31,314 nucleotides of DNA from a virus, in the IMG/VR virus record IMGVR_UViG_3300017713_002817, positions 1 to 31,314 of that record; one strand, 5' to 3'. A model generated the notes under the pieces. That model was not told the origin of the DNA, ran no database searches, and saw nothing but the letters and a program-made list of their open reading frames with translations. Position 1 is the stretch's first letter. Every line of letters begins with the position of its first letter. Both the position numbers and the translations under genes were made by a program. Below are positions 6,464 through 12,751 of this stretch, piece by piece.

Positions 6464-6550
6464 TTATCTACCGAGATACTTAATTCTTTTTCGTTCATCT
6501 TCTTCTACTCTACGTCGAAACCATGTAAACTTCATAAAAAAATTAAACAT
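6464..6550 (-). CDS. Leader ORF of the tmRNA transcript (28 aa)
   Basis: ATG at 6550 is preceded by a perfect AGGAGG 7 bases upstream, the best ribosome binding site in this region. The 28-residue product starts MFNFFMKFTWFRRRVEEDER and is aromatic then highly charged. It ends just before the tmRNA acceptor piece. It may be a genuine microprotein or a leader peptide whose translation affects tmRNA processing; no homologue is known to me. Confidence 0.55.
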   Translation of the reverse strand: MFNFFMKFTWFRRRVEEDERKRIKYLGR

Positions 6551-6582
6551 CTCGACCTCCTTTTTTTGCTGTAATATTATAT

Positions 6583-6612
6583 ATTATATCACAAAACTCA
6601 CTATAAGTACAC
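6583..6612 (-). promoter_or_regulatory. Early promoter for the tmRNA/GNAT transcript
   Basis: Minus strand GTGTAC (6612-6607; one mismatch to GTTTAC), 18-base spacer, TATAAT (6588-6583). The spacing is identical to the other early promoters. It is divergent from the late promoter at 6631-6638. Confidence 0.65.
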
Positions 6613-6630
6613 AACAAAGTGCGTCAGATA

Positions 6631-6638
6631 TATAAATA
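6631..6638 (+). promoter_or_regulatory. T4-type late promoter for the plus-strand operon
   Basis: Exact TATAAATA on the plus strand, 31 bases before the ATG at 6669. Transcription would start near 6645, so the ATG at 6642 would be outside the mRNA or at its very end, which settles the start of the first gene at 6669. Confidence 0.85.
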
Positions 6639-6668
6639 ACAATGTCTAATCGATTAGAGGATCTAGTA

Positions 6669-7226
6669 ATGAATAAATTACTTTTGATCGCTGCTTTTAG
6701 TATGTTATTTGTGAGCACAGCGATGGCACAAACTGTGTCAACTGTTACGACTGATTCAACATCAAACTCAAATGTTGAGACAGACGCTAATTCAAGAACT
6801 ATAGTTATATCTCCACCACCTTCGGCTATCTCGCCGGGTGTTGGTTCTTCGTCATCTGATCTTTGTTTAAGTGGAGTATCAGGCGCTGTGCAAACACAAA
6901 TTTTAGGTGTATCAACCGGTGAAATGGTTCGTGACCAAAATTGTGAAAGATTGAAAATTAGTAAAACATTATATGATATGGGAATGAAAGTGGCTGCAGT
7001 ATCAGTGCTTTGTCAAGACCGTAGAGTATATGATGCAATGGAAATGGCAGGAACTCCTTGTCCATACCTTGGTGAAATTGGTGATAAAGCATCGGATAGC
7101 TGGAAAGCTAATCCAGGGCGGATACCACCATCTGAGGTAGTGGAGACAAAGGATGACGTTCAAGAACGTAATGCAAAGATTGGCGCTGGTATCGGCGGTA
7201 TTGCTTTGCTCCTACTCTTACTCTAA
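6669..7226 (+). CDS. Exported late protein with C-terminal membrane segment
   Basis: A 185-residue protein. ATG at 6669 has AGAGGA 7 bases upstream and lies downstream of the predicted late transcription start. Signal peptide residues 1-20 (MNKLLLIAAFSMLFVSTAMA, then Q). A Ser/Thr/Asn-rich linker follows, then a conserved-looking domain with LCLSGVSGAVQTQ, RDQNCERLKISKTLYDMGMK and VLCQDRRVYDAMEMAGTPCP, containing four Cys. The C-terminus IGAGIGGIALLLLLL is a membrane segment. Very similar proteins occur in marine T4-like phages without assigned function; the late promoter and export signals suggest an envelope role (lysis, superinfection or virion). The last 74 bases are shared with the next gene in another frame. 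Confidence 0.85.
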   Translation: MNKLLLIAAFSMLFVSTAMAQTVSTVTTDSTSNSNVETDANSRTIVISPPPSAISPGVGSSSSDLCLSGVSGAVQTQILGVSTGEMVRDQNCERLKISKTLYDMGMKVAAVSVLCQDRRVYDAMEMAGTPCPYLGEIGDKASDSWKANPGRIPPSEVVETKDDVQERNAKIGAGIGGIALLLLLL

Positions 7227-8973
7227 CGCACAAGTAAGTACATCGTGTGTACAGTCGACAGACGGAACAACCAACTCGCTGAACGGCACGCAGTGTCTCG
7301 ATCCTAATAATACAACTCTAGATCTTTTAGATCAAGGTGACTTTGGTACCGGTGGTCATAACACTGGAAATTCTCATAACCAGAAATATGTGTACTCCAC
7401 ACACGATGAGTACATCCTACACTTCTCGTACACTAACGATACTTGGGTAACCAATCTGGCTATCAATCAAGCGTTAGTTGGGGCTGGATTTAATCTTGGT
7501 GGCTACACTGCGCAGTGGGAGTGGAAAAATGAAAACACTAACACTACAAATGGTATATGTAATGCGCAGACAGTAAATGGTGATTGTTTAGACGACCTTG
7601 TAATCAGTATTGACGCATATGCAAGTGGTGTTAGCATCTATAGCGAACAGTGGGATTATAGTCAGACAAAATCAAATGGCTATACACTAGAAGAAGTTTT
7701 GACTTTTTCACCTATTGCGTTAGTACCCGGTGTTACTATTGACGAGATTGAAGTCAGTATTCAAGGCATGGACAATGGCTATTGGGCTGGTATGTACGGG
7801 CCAAAGGTAAAGAACTTTCATGGCGGCGTAGTTTTGATGCCTGATCTATGCGCAACTAATCCATTGTCGGATCCATCATGTCCCGGTTATGCAAATGCTT
7901 TATATAATCAGCAGTGCGCCGCAAGTCCACTTTATGATCCCGGATGCCCAGGATACGCTGCAGCTAACTTAACTAAGCAGTGTTCTGCGAACCCATTATA
8001 TGATCCAAGCTGTTCGGGTTATTCCACAGCCTACTATAATCAACAATGTACCAATGATCCAACATCAGATCCCGGATGCCCAGATTATTACGTTGCAATG
8101 TGTGAAGCAGATCCTTTATTCGATATGGGTTGTATTGGATATGATATAGCATACTTTGAAGAGCAGTGTTCGTTTGATCCACAGTACGATACGTCATGCT
8201 CTGGTTATGTTGACTTGTCTGGTAATGATGGTGACTATACAGTTTTAGATCCATTGATCGACGACGTAGTAAATGCTGATGTCGACATTGGTGCACCAGA
8301 GTTTTACGATGTTCCAACAGAAAGTTACGTACAAGACGACTTTGTTTTCACACAAGAAACTATGGAATTAGATGATGGTTTCCAAATGGTAGAAGACGAT
8401 ATTGATTCAGAAATTGGTGAACTTGAAATGATAGACGATATCGATTCTGAACTTGCTGCATTGGAAGCAGATTCTGGTGAAGAACTAAAAGGTCCGTTAG
8501 ACTCAAGACAAAGTGGTACTACATCACAGGAGGATGACATTGAGAAAGAATTGGAAGCTCTCGAGACGGCCAACGAAGAAGAGACCGAGCCGGTGGAGCA
8601 GGAAGAAGTACAAGTCGCCAGTGGTAAAAGATCCGAGAGGCCTACCGCACTTGATCAGCAACCGGTACCCGGAGAACAAGTAGTTTCACCGGCCGACTCA
8701 AAGAGAAAAAAATTAAAATTACTTATTGCTATGAAAGCCATTGAAGCAGTCAAAGAACTTGAAACTGCAGTTACATTAGAACAGCAGATGGAGATTCAGC
8801 GTAGACTCCTCGCCTTAATATCGTTTGTACCAGACTTTAAGGACTACGCTGAAAAAGAGCAGATTAATCAAGTCAACTTCTATCCACCAAAGCCAACAGT
8901 AGATCATGCGTTTGCTAGATGGTTTTTGAACGATCCGAACTTTGGCGCAATGGAGGATTTACAATACCAATAG
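7153..8973 (+). CDS. Large exported late protein with six Cys-rich repeats and acidic C-terminal region
   Basis: A 606-residue protein. ATG at 7153 has GGAG 7 bases upstream; the region 7153-7226 codes its signal peptide (MTFKNVMQRLALVSAVLLCS, cleavage after SNA near residue 26) while coding the previous gene's membrane helix in another frame. Residues about 30-230 look like a beta-rich domain (HNTGNSHNQKYVYSTHDEY, FNLGGYTAQWEWKNENTNTT). Residues about 232-355 hold six repeats of about 22 residues, pattern C-x4-PLxDPxCPGY. Residues about 394-486 are extremely acidic, and the C-terminal 120 residues are helical. Such repeats occur in other marine myophage proteins from memory. No TM helix beyond the signal peptide is evident, so it is probably secreted to the periplasm. 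Function unknown. Confidence 0.85.
   Translation: MTFKNVMQRLALVSAVLLCSYSYSNAQVSTSCVQSTDGTTNSLNGTQCLDPNNTTLDLLDQGDFGTGGHNTGNSHNQKYVYSTHDEYILHFSYTNDTWVTNLAINQALVGAGFNLGGYTAQWEWKNENTNTTNGICNAQTVNGDCLDDLVISIDAYASGVSIYSEQWDYSQTKSNGYTLEEVLTFSPIALVPGVTIDEIEVSIQGMDNGYWAGMYGPKVKNFHGGVVLMPDLCATNPLSDPSCPGYANALYNQQCAASPLYDPGCPGYAAANLTKQCSANPLYDPSCSGYSTAYYNQQCTNDPTSDPGCPDYYVAMCEADPLFDMGCIGYDIAYFEEQCSFDPQYDTSCSGYVDLSGNDGDYTVLDPLIDDVVNADVDIGAPEFYDVPTESYVQDDFVFTQETMELDDGFQMVEDDIDSEIGELEMIDDIDSELAALEADSGEELKGPLDSRQSGTTSQEDDIEKELEALETANEEETEPVEQEEVQVASGKRSERPTALDQQPVPGEQVVSPADSKRKKLKLLIAMKAIEAVKELETAVTLEQQMEIQRRLLALISFVPDFKDYAEKEQINQVNFYPPKPTVDHAFARWFLNDPNFGAMEDLQYQ
7845..8217 (+). repeat. Six tandem cysteine repeats within the exported protein
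   Basis: Six copies of a unit of about 22 codons, each with two Cys, e.g. CAASPLYDPGCPGY and CSANPLYDPSCSGY. Copies 4-6 are diverged (CTNDPTSDPGCPDY, CEADPLFDMGCIGY). The pairing of Cys within each unit suggests one disulfide per repeat in the periplasm. Confidence 0.8.
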
Positions 8974-8982
8974 GAGAGTGGT

Positions 8983-9456
8983 ATGTTAGCAGAGGCAATG
9001 GCAGGAATATCGCTAGTTAAAGCTAGCGTGGATTTTATTAAGGGCAATATTGAAACAGCACAAGACATAAGCCAAATAGCTGGTGCTATCGATGGTCTGT
9101 TTAAAGGCCAAGAAGAAATAGAAAAGAAGAGAAGTAAAAAATCTGGATACGGTGTTGCTGACCAGTTTGGAATCAAAACAGTAGCACAAGAAATGATTGA
9201 CGCTAAGTTAGCTCAGGAAAAAATATCTGAGATGCGGCAATTGATTGATTTTCGTTTTGGACATGGGACTTGGAAATCTATTGTTGAAGAAAGAGCAAAG
9301 CGCATACAAGAAGAAAAAGATCGTATTGAAGCCGAAAGGAAAATTCGAATACGAAAACAACAGGAAACTGAAGAGCTAGTCAAAAAAGTATTAGTGGTAG
9401 CTGGCGGACTCGCATCAGTTGTTGGCGTAATCCTTGCAGTTCTAGGTTACATCTGA
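8983..9456 (+). CDS. Late coiled-coil protein with C-terminal membrane anchor
   Basis: A 157-residue protein with GGAGAG a few bases before ATG at 8983. The N-terminal part (MLAEAMAGISLVKASVDFIK) is amphipathic; residues about 95-130 are a charged coiled coil (ERAKRIQEEKDRIEAERK); residues about 134-157 (VLVVAGGLASVVGVILAVLG) form a C-terminal TM helix, giving tail-anchored topology. No recognised domain. Third gene of the late plus-strand operon, so it probably works with its exported neighbours at the inner membrane. Confidence 0.8.
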   Translation: MLAEAMAGISLVKASVDFIKGNIETAQDISQIAGAIDGLFKGQEEIEKKRSKKSGYGVADQFGIKTVAQEMIDAKLAQEKISEMRQLIDFRFGHGTWKSIVEERAKRIQEEKDRIEAERKIRIRKQQETEELVKKVLVVAGGLASVVGVILAVLGYI

Positions 9457-9698
9457 TGGAATATATTTTTGTTACTGTGTATCTTAGTGCTGTTTCAGCA
9501 ACTCATTCGTGGACTATTTGTAATAACTGTTTAGTCACAGTGTGTGAGTACCGTATGGATCCGAAGATTAACTATACAAGAAGTTGGTATCCTAAATCAT
9601 TTCATATTCCTTATGGTTCAGCTTGCCCGCCTTACATAAGAGAAAAATTAAATAAACGCTATTATAAGAAAAAAGCGAGACCATATTTATCGCGATAA
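9456..9698 (+). CDS. Small late Cys-containing protein (80 aa)
   Basis: ATG at 9456 overlaps the preceding stop as TGATG. The 80-residue product starts with a hydrophobic stretch (MEYIFVTVYLSAVSA) that may be a weak signal peptide or anchor, contains four Cys (TICNNCLVTVCEY and SACPPY), and ends basic (KRYYKKKARPYLSR). No known family. Tight coupling in the late operon supports reality. Confidence 0.7.
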   Translation: MEYIFVTVYLSAVSATHSWTICNNCLVTVCEYRMDPKINYTRSWYPKSFHIPYGSACPPYIREKLNKRYYKKKARPYLSR

Positions 9699-9709
9699 CG
9701 GAGAAAAAA

Positions 9710-10225
9710 ATGGCAGAAGTAGAATACGGTGGAATCAAAGTTGGTGGAAGTAAGTGGTTACTTATTCTACCGTTGATCGGTACACTTGGTGGTGGCCTTT
9801 GGGCTGGCTTTGAGTTCTATAAAGACTATATGAATATGAAAGAAATTATTGAGAACATTGATACAGATGCAATTGCTGCACGTAATGATGTACTTGAAAC
9901 CAAACTCGATGAGGCTCTTGAATATTCACGTGACATCAAGAACGGATTGAGAGATGATATTGTTCGTATTGAACGAATAGTAGATAAGGTTGAAGACGAC
10001 ATCAATAGTGTAGAAGATGATGTACGTACTACTATTGATGATGCTGAAGAAAGATTTGAAGTAAAGCGTCAGGATCTTTTGAACCAATATGTGGCTCAAA
10101 AAGATCTACTGGTACGTGAGAATACTTCAACTCGTGAATTGTTGGAGAATAAGATTGAAGGCCTTGAAGCTGATATGGAAAAGCAACTTCAAAGAGCCTT
10201 AGACAATCCTTTAGCTAATCGCTAG
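9710..10225 (+). CDS. Late membrane-anchored coiled-coil protein
   Basis: A 171-residue protein; ATG at 9710 has GGAG 7 bases upstream. A short N-terminus (MAEVEYGGIKVGGSK) precedes one TM helix (about residues 16-36, WLLILPLIGTLGGGLWAGF). Residues about 40-165 are a long acidic coiled coil with heptads. This looks like a marine-myophage family of unknown role. The coiled coil could span the periplasm, as in spanins, but no lipobox or second spanin subunit is seen, so that is only a suggestion. Its stop overlaps the convergent gene at 10222. Confidence 0.8.
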   Translation: MAEVEYGGIKVGGSKWLLILPLIGTLGGGLWAGFEFYKDYMNMKEIIENIDTDAIAARNDVLETKLDEALEYSRDIKNGLRDDIVRIERIVDKVEDDINSVEDDVRTTIDDAEERFEVKRQDLLNQYVAQKDLLVRENTSTRELLENKIEGLEADMEKQLQRALDNPLANR

Positions 10226-10554
10226 TCTTGGTTTTCTTCATGACCGGGTAGTGTGTCAGCGATGGCTTCATGATCATGCATTGAAAGAGCAATGATTCCA
10301 TAGTGAATAACTTTCATAAGGTCGGCTCGATTGTGGCCGGCCTTTTTGCCATACCGCTGACAATACTTTACAACATTACCAAGAGCAAAGCCCATACCAT
10401 GTCCCATATCTTCAATGATCTGAGTTGATTGATAACGATTTTGCGAATAGTGTGCACTATACGTTTTGTCGATATATTCTTTCATTTCTTCAAGTAGAGC
10501 ATCCTCGTTGAATGCGTACTCGATTTGATCATCGCGACCGAATAGATCTTTCAT
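10222..10554 (-). CDS. DUF3310-like protein
   Basis: A 110-residue protein. I pick ATG at 10554 with AGGAG 10 bases upstream; GTG at 10560 is the alternative. The C-terminal half has YQSTQIIEDMGHGMGFALGN followed by VVKYCQRYGKK and DLMKVIHYGI, the signature of DUF3310 (small phage proteins sometimes called nucleotide-kinase-like). No catalytic motif is evident. Its start lies inside the end of the upstream 65-aa gene, and its stop overlaps by 4 bases the convergent stop of the late operon. Confidence 0.75.
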   Translation of the reverse strand: MKDLFGRDDQIEYAFNEDALLEEMKEYIDKTYSAHYSQNRYQSTQIIEDMGHGMGFALGNVVKYCQRYGKKAGHNRADLMKVIHYGIIALSMHDHEAIADTLPGHEENQD

Positions 10555-10726
10555 AAACACTTAACTCCTGTTGTATAACATCGTAATGCTCGATAGCAGC
10601 ACGATGCAGTTGGTTGTTTTTCTTTGCAAAGACCCATGCCTTTGCTACAAATTCATTACGTGGAACATTGAAGTTCTCACAAGCAAAATCTTCGGCGTCC
10701 ATCAACATTGCTTTTACTTTACCCAT
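10529..10726 (-). CDS. Small phage protein of unknown function (65 aa)
   Basis: ATG at 10726 is preceded by AAGGAGATATATT. The 65-residue product starts MGKVKAMLMDAEDFACENFN and looks all-helical, with NVPRNEFVAKAWVFAKKNN. Similar small proteins occur in other marine phages from memory, without function. It overlaps the DUF3310-like gene by about 26 bases, implying coupling. Confidence 0.7.
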   Translation of the reverse strand: MGKVKAMLMDAEDFACENFNVPRNEFVAKAWVFAKKNNQLHRAAIEHYDVIQQELSVYERSIRSR

Positions 10727-10737
10727 AATATATCTCC

Positions 10738-11085
10738 TTAATCAACTATAACACCGCTAGAAAGATCTTTGAATCCAACCGTAGAAACAATATAGTGTCT
10801 ACCAGATGTGCTATCAGCAACAATGTCACCGACAGAAACTGAATGCATCTTGTTTAGACGTGTGATCTTTTCTTCTGGACCTACATTGCCAATTTGAAAA
10901 ACTTCACCTAAGCTTTTAGCCTTGATGGTACAAACTGGAGTACCATAAAGATTACGAAAATCTCTATTAGTAATTTCACCATTAGTGATTTTGAAATGCT
11001 TGTCAGCCAATTCAGGTGAAATAAAGTTACCATCTTTGATAAACTTATCCATGTTTGGCTGGTATACTGTGAACAACTTTTCCAT
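10738..11085 (-). CDS. Small phage protein with YodL-like C-terminal pattern
   Basis: A 115-residue protein. ATG at 11085 has GAGGAG 8-9 bases upstream; an in-frame start 7 codons earlier would overlap the leader. N-terminal MEKLFTVYQPNMDKF, and C-terminal KMHSVSVGDIVAD followed by GRHYIVSTVGFKDL. The SxSVGDhhhh...hhhGFxxl pattern is that of YodL-like small domains in phage and plasmid proteins; function unknown. First gene behind the early promoter at 11118-11147. Confidence 0.7.
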   Translation of the reverse strand: MEKLFTVYQPNMDKFIKDGNFISPELADKHFKITNGEITNRDFRNLYGTPVCTIKAKSLGEVFQIGNVGPEEKITRLNKMHSVSVGDIVADSTSGRHYIVSTVGFKDLSSGVIVD

Positions 11086-11117
11086 AATAGATCTCCTCAT
11101 CTCCATTTTATAGATCT

Positions 11118-11147
11118 ATTATACACCATAAAAATACTATTGTAAAC
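11118..11147 (-). promoter_or_regulatory. T4-type early promoter
   Basis: Minus strand GTTTAC (11147-11142), 18-base spacer ending GGTG, TATAAT (11123-11118). It adjoins the upstream terminator hairpin and drives 11085 to 10222. Confidence 0.87.
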
Positions 11148-11177
11148 AAAAAAGTGAGCAGTCAGCTCATTTTTTTT
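11142..11177. repeat. Direct repeat, copy 2 (terminator plus -35 box)
   Basis: About 35 bases identical to 5373-5408 although the flanking genes are unrelated. It may reflect duplication of a regulatory cassette or maintenance by recombination. Confidence 0.85.
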
Positions 11178-11178
11178 A
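11148..11178 (-). terminator. Rho-independent terminator, second copy of the terminator-promoter unit
   Basis: Same hairpin as at 5379-5409: TGAGC, loop TGACT, GCTCA, flanked by A and T runs, leading directly to GTTTAC. It ends the long early operon (stop of the PRMT-like gene is at 11176-11178). Confidence 0.85.
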
Positions 11179-12093
11179 TGATAAGAATATATTAGGATTT
11201 GGAGAGTCTTCATTACCAAGTTCATCATATTCATAATCAATCCTCAATTTAAATGATTTTTGTCTATACTCGGAGACATTGATCAATCGTTGAAAGTAAG
11301 AATGATTGCCAGTTGGTGGACGACTTGGTGTATTGGTAAACCATACGTCGCCATAGAGATTGATAATATAATAGAGCATAATGTAGTCGCCGGGTTCAGA
11401 CGCATGTGGCATATGAATATCCATAGTGTCTTTCAAGTCTGATTCTTTTACAAAGTCCATAAGAAGAACTTTATCACCCGGTGTATATCCAAAGTAGTAG
11501 TCTCGATAGTCATCACCACTTTCAAAATAAGCCACATCTAAAAAAGCATTTGGCATATACTCTTCATTTAATAAGTCAAGATGAATTCCCATTGAACTAA
11601 ACAAAGCTTTTTGTCTATCAAATTTTTCTTGTTTACGATTAATATATTGGCTATGATGATATAGCATAAAGTGAGATGGAATTTGCTTTTGAGCACCAGT
11701 TTCTTCAACTAATCGTAAAAAATCAACAACCATACTATTTTCAAAGATATGGTCACCAATACATTCTGATATGACTAGATCTGCTTCAAGTGCTGGATAA
11801 TCAGCCATAAACTCTTTAGCAGATCCAACATAGACAGTAATGTTATTGAATTCATTTCTTTCGATATTAGCAATCAGCATTTGAGCTGTAACTGGATTTC
11901 TTTCAATAGCATATACATGCATGGCTGTTTTAGCAGCCCACATCGCAAGAATACCAGTGCCACTACCAAAGTCAATTACAATGTCATCTTCGTTAACTGC
12001 TTGATCAATCGCTTCAAGATAACTATTTGTCCGATACTTGTCCTGAATCATAGTTTGGTGAGGAACAAGTTCTCCGTATTTTCCTTTAAACAT
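11176..12093 (-). CDS. SAM methyltransferase resembling protein arginine methyltransferases
   Basis: A 305-residue protein. ATG at 12093 lies inside the end of thyX (overlap 8 bases); a TTG five codons upstream is less likely. SAM-binding motif I is IDFGSGTGILAMWAA (about 40-54), with the acidic ribose ligand in AIERN (E64). Residues 109-121 read SECIGDHIFENSM, closely resembling the PRMT double-E loop (SEWMG...YESM), although the two Glu are 8 rather than 9 apart. IPSHFMLYHH resembles the PRMT beta-barrel entry. A THW motif is not evident. Possible targets are host or phage proteins; small-molecule methylation is the alternative. Last gene of the long early operon. Confidence 0.75.
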   Translation of the reverse strand: MFKGKYGELVPHQTMIQDKYRTNSYLEAIDQAVNEDDIVIDFGSGTGILAMWAAKTAMHVYAIERNPVTAQMLIANIERNEFNNITVYVGSAKEFMADYPALEADLVISECIGDHIFENSMVVDFLRLVEETGAQKQIPSHFMLYHHSQYINRKQEKFDRQKALFSSMGIHLDLLNEEYMPNAFLDVAYFESGDDYRDYYFGYTPGDKVLLMDFVKESDLKDTMDIHMPHASEPGDYIMLYYIINLYGDVWFTNTPSRPPTGNHSYFQRLINVSEYRQKSFKLRIDYEYDELGNEDSPNPNIFLS

Positions 12094-12751
12094 GTATAAA
12101 CTTTTCAATCAATGGAAAGACTGGTTTCAAAGCTATGGCACAGGCCACGGCTACTTCACGGTGTTCTTTTTGAGTTTCAATACTCGATCGAATATCAATG
12201 TAATGCATCCAAGATCGAATTGATCCATTCATATATAGACGTGATTGAGTAGTACCTTCAGGTAGAACTGCTCGAGCTTGTTCTTTGGCAATACCATTCT
12301 TAATAGCCCATTCATATGAATTCTTTGCAGCCACAGATACTTCAGATTGCTTTTTGTACCATTCTAATTTAAGTTCAACATCATCTGTATCATTACTTGC
12401 TTGACGGTTTTTTTCATCTTGAAGTCGAGCTTCTCTTAGTTCATTGATATTAAGATCTTGAGTAGGATCAGCGTATCGTTGACTAAACTCTTGGAATGAG
12501 AAAGATCTATGTCGTAGAATCTGACGAGCAATATCTCGAGTTGTTTCGATTTCTAGGCAAGCAAAAACCATCTCAAATGGTGACCAGTGGCGGTGCTTTT
12601 CGAGATAGGCAAGTAACCTTTCTGACGTTTCAGTGTTAAGTTGATTCGATGGATTGGAGACACGGGCGCAATACGCCACGAGCTCTTGCATGTTGTCACC
12701 GACATAGAGTTCCTCCGGGGGTTGGCTATAAGAAATAAGTCTTACTTTCAT
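12086..12751 (-). CDS. thyX: Flavin-dependent thymidylate synthase ThyX
   Basis: A 221-residue protein, the normal length for ThyX. It makes dTMP from dUMP using methylene-tetrahydrofolate, FAD and NADPH. The ThyX signature RHRxxSxxxxSxR is present as RHRSFSFQEFSQR (residues 80-92). A second block LPEGTTQSRLYMNGSIRSWM carries the Arg and flavin contacts at the C-terminus. The start (12751) overlaps the helicase stop by 4 bases and its stop overlaps the methyltransferase start. ThyX is common in marine phages and allows thymidylate synthesis without host dihydrofolate reductase. Confidence 0.96.
   Translation of the reverse strand: MKVRLISYSQPPEELYVGDNMQELVAYCARVSNPSNQLNTETSERLLAYLEKHRHWSPFEMVFACLEIETTRDIARQILRHRSFSFQEFSQRYADPTQDLNINELREARLQDEKNRQASNDTDDVELKLEWYKKQSEVSVAAKNSYEWAIKNGIAKEQARAVLPEGTTQSRLYMNGSIRSWMHYIDIRSSIETQKEHREVAVACAIALKPVFPLIEKFIHV

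Noticed and set aside
6291-6635. Plus-strand 114-codon frame over the tmRNA region
   Set aside because: It crosses the antisense of the tmRNA acceptor piece, the 28-aa ORF and the early promoter, has no ribosome site, and shows no protein-like pattern.
7845-8217. CRISPR-like or DNA-level tandem repeat
   Set aside because: The periodicity is at protein level only; codon choice differs between units, there are no spacers, and it lies in a coding frame.
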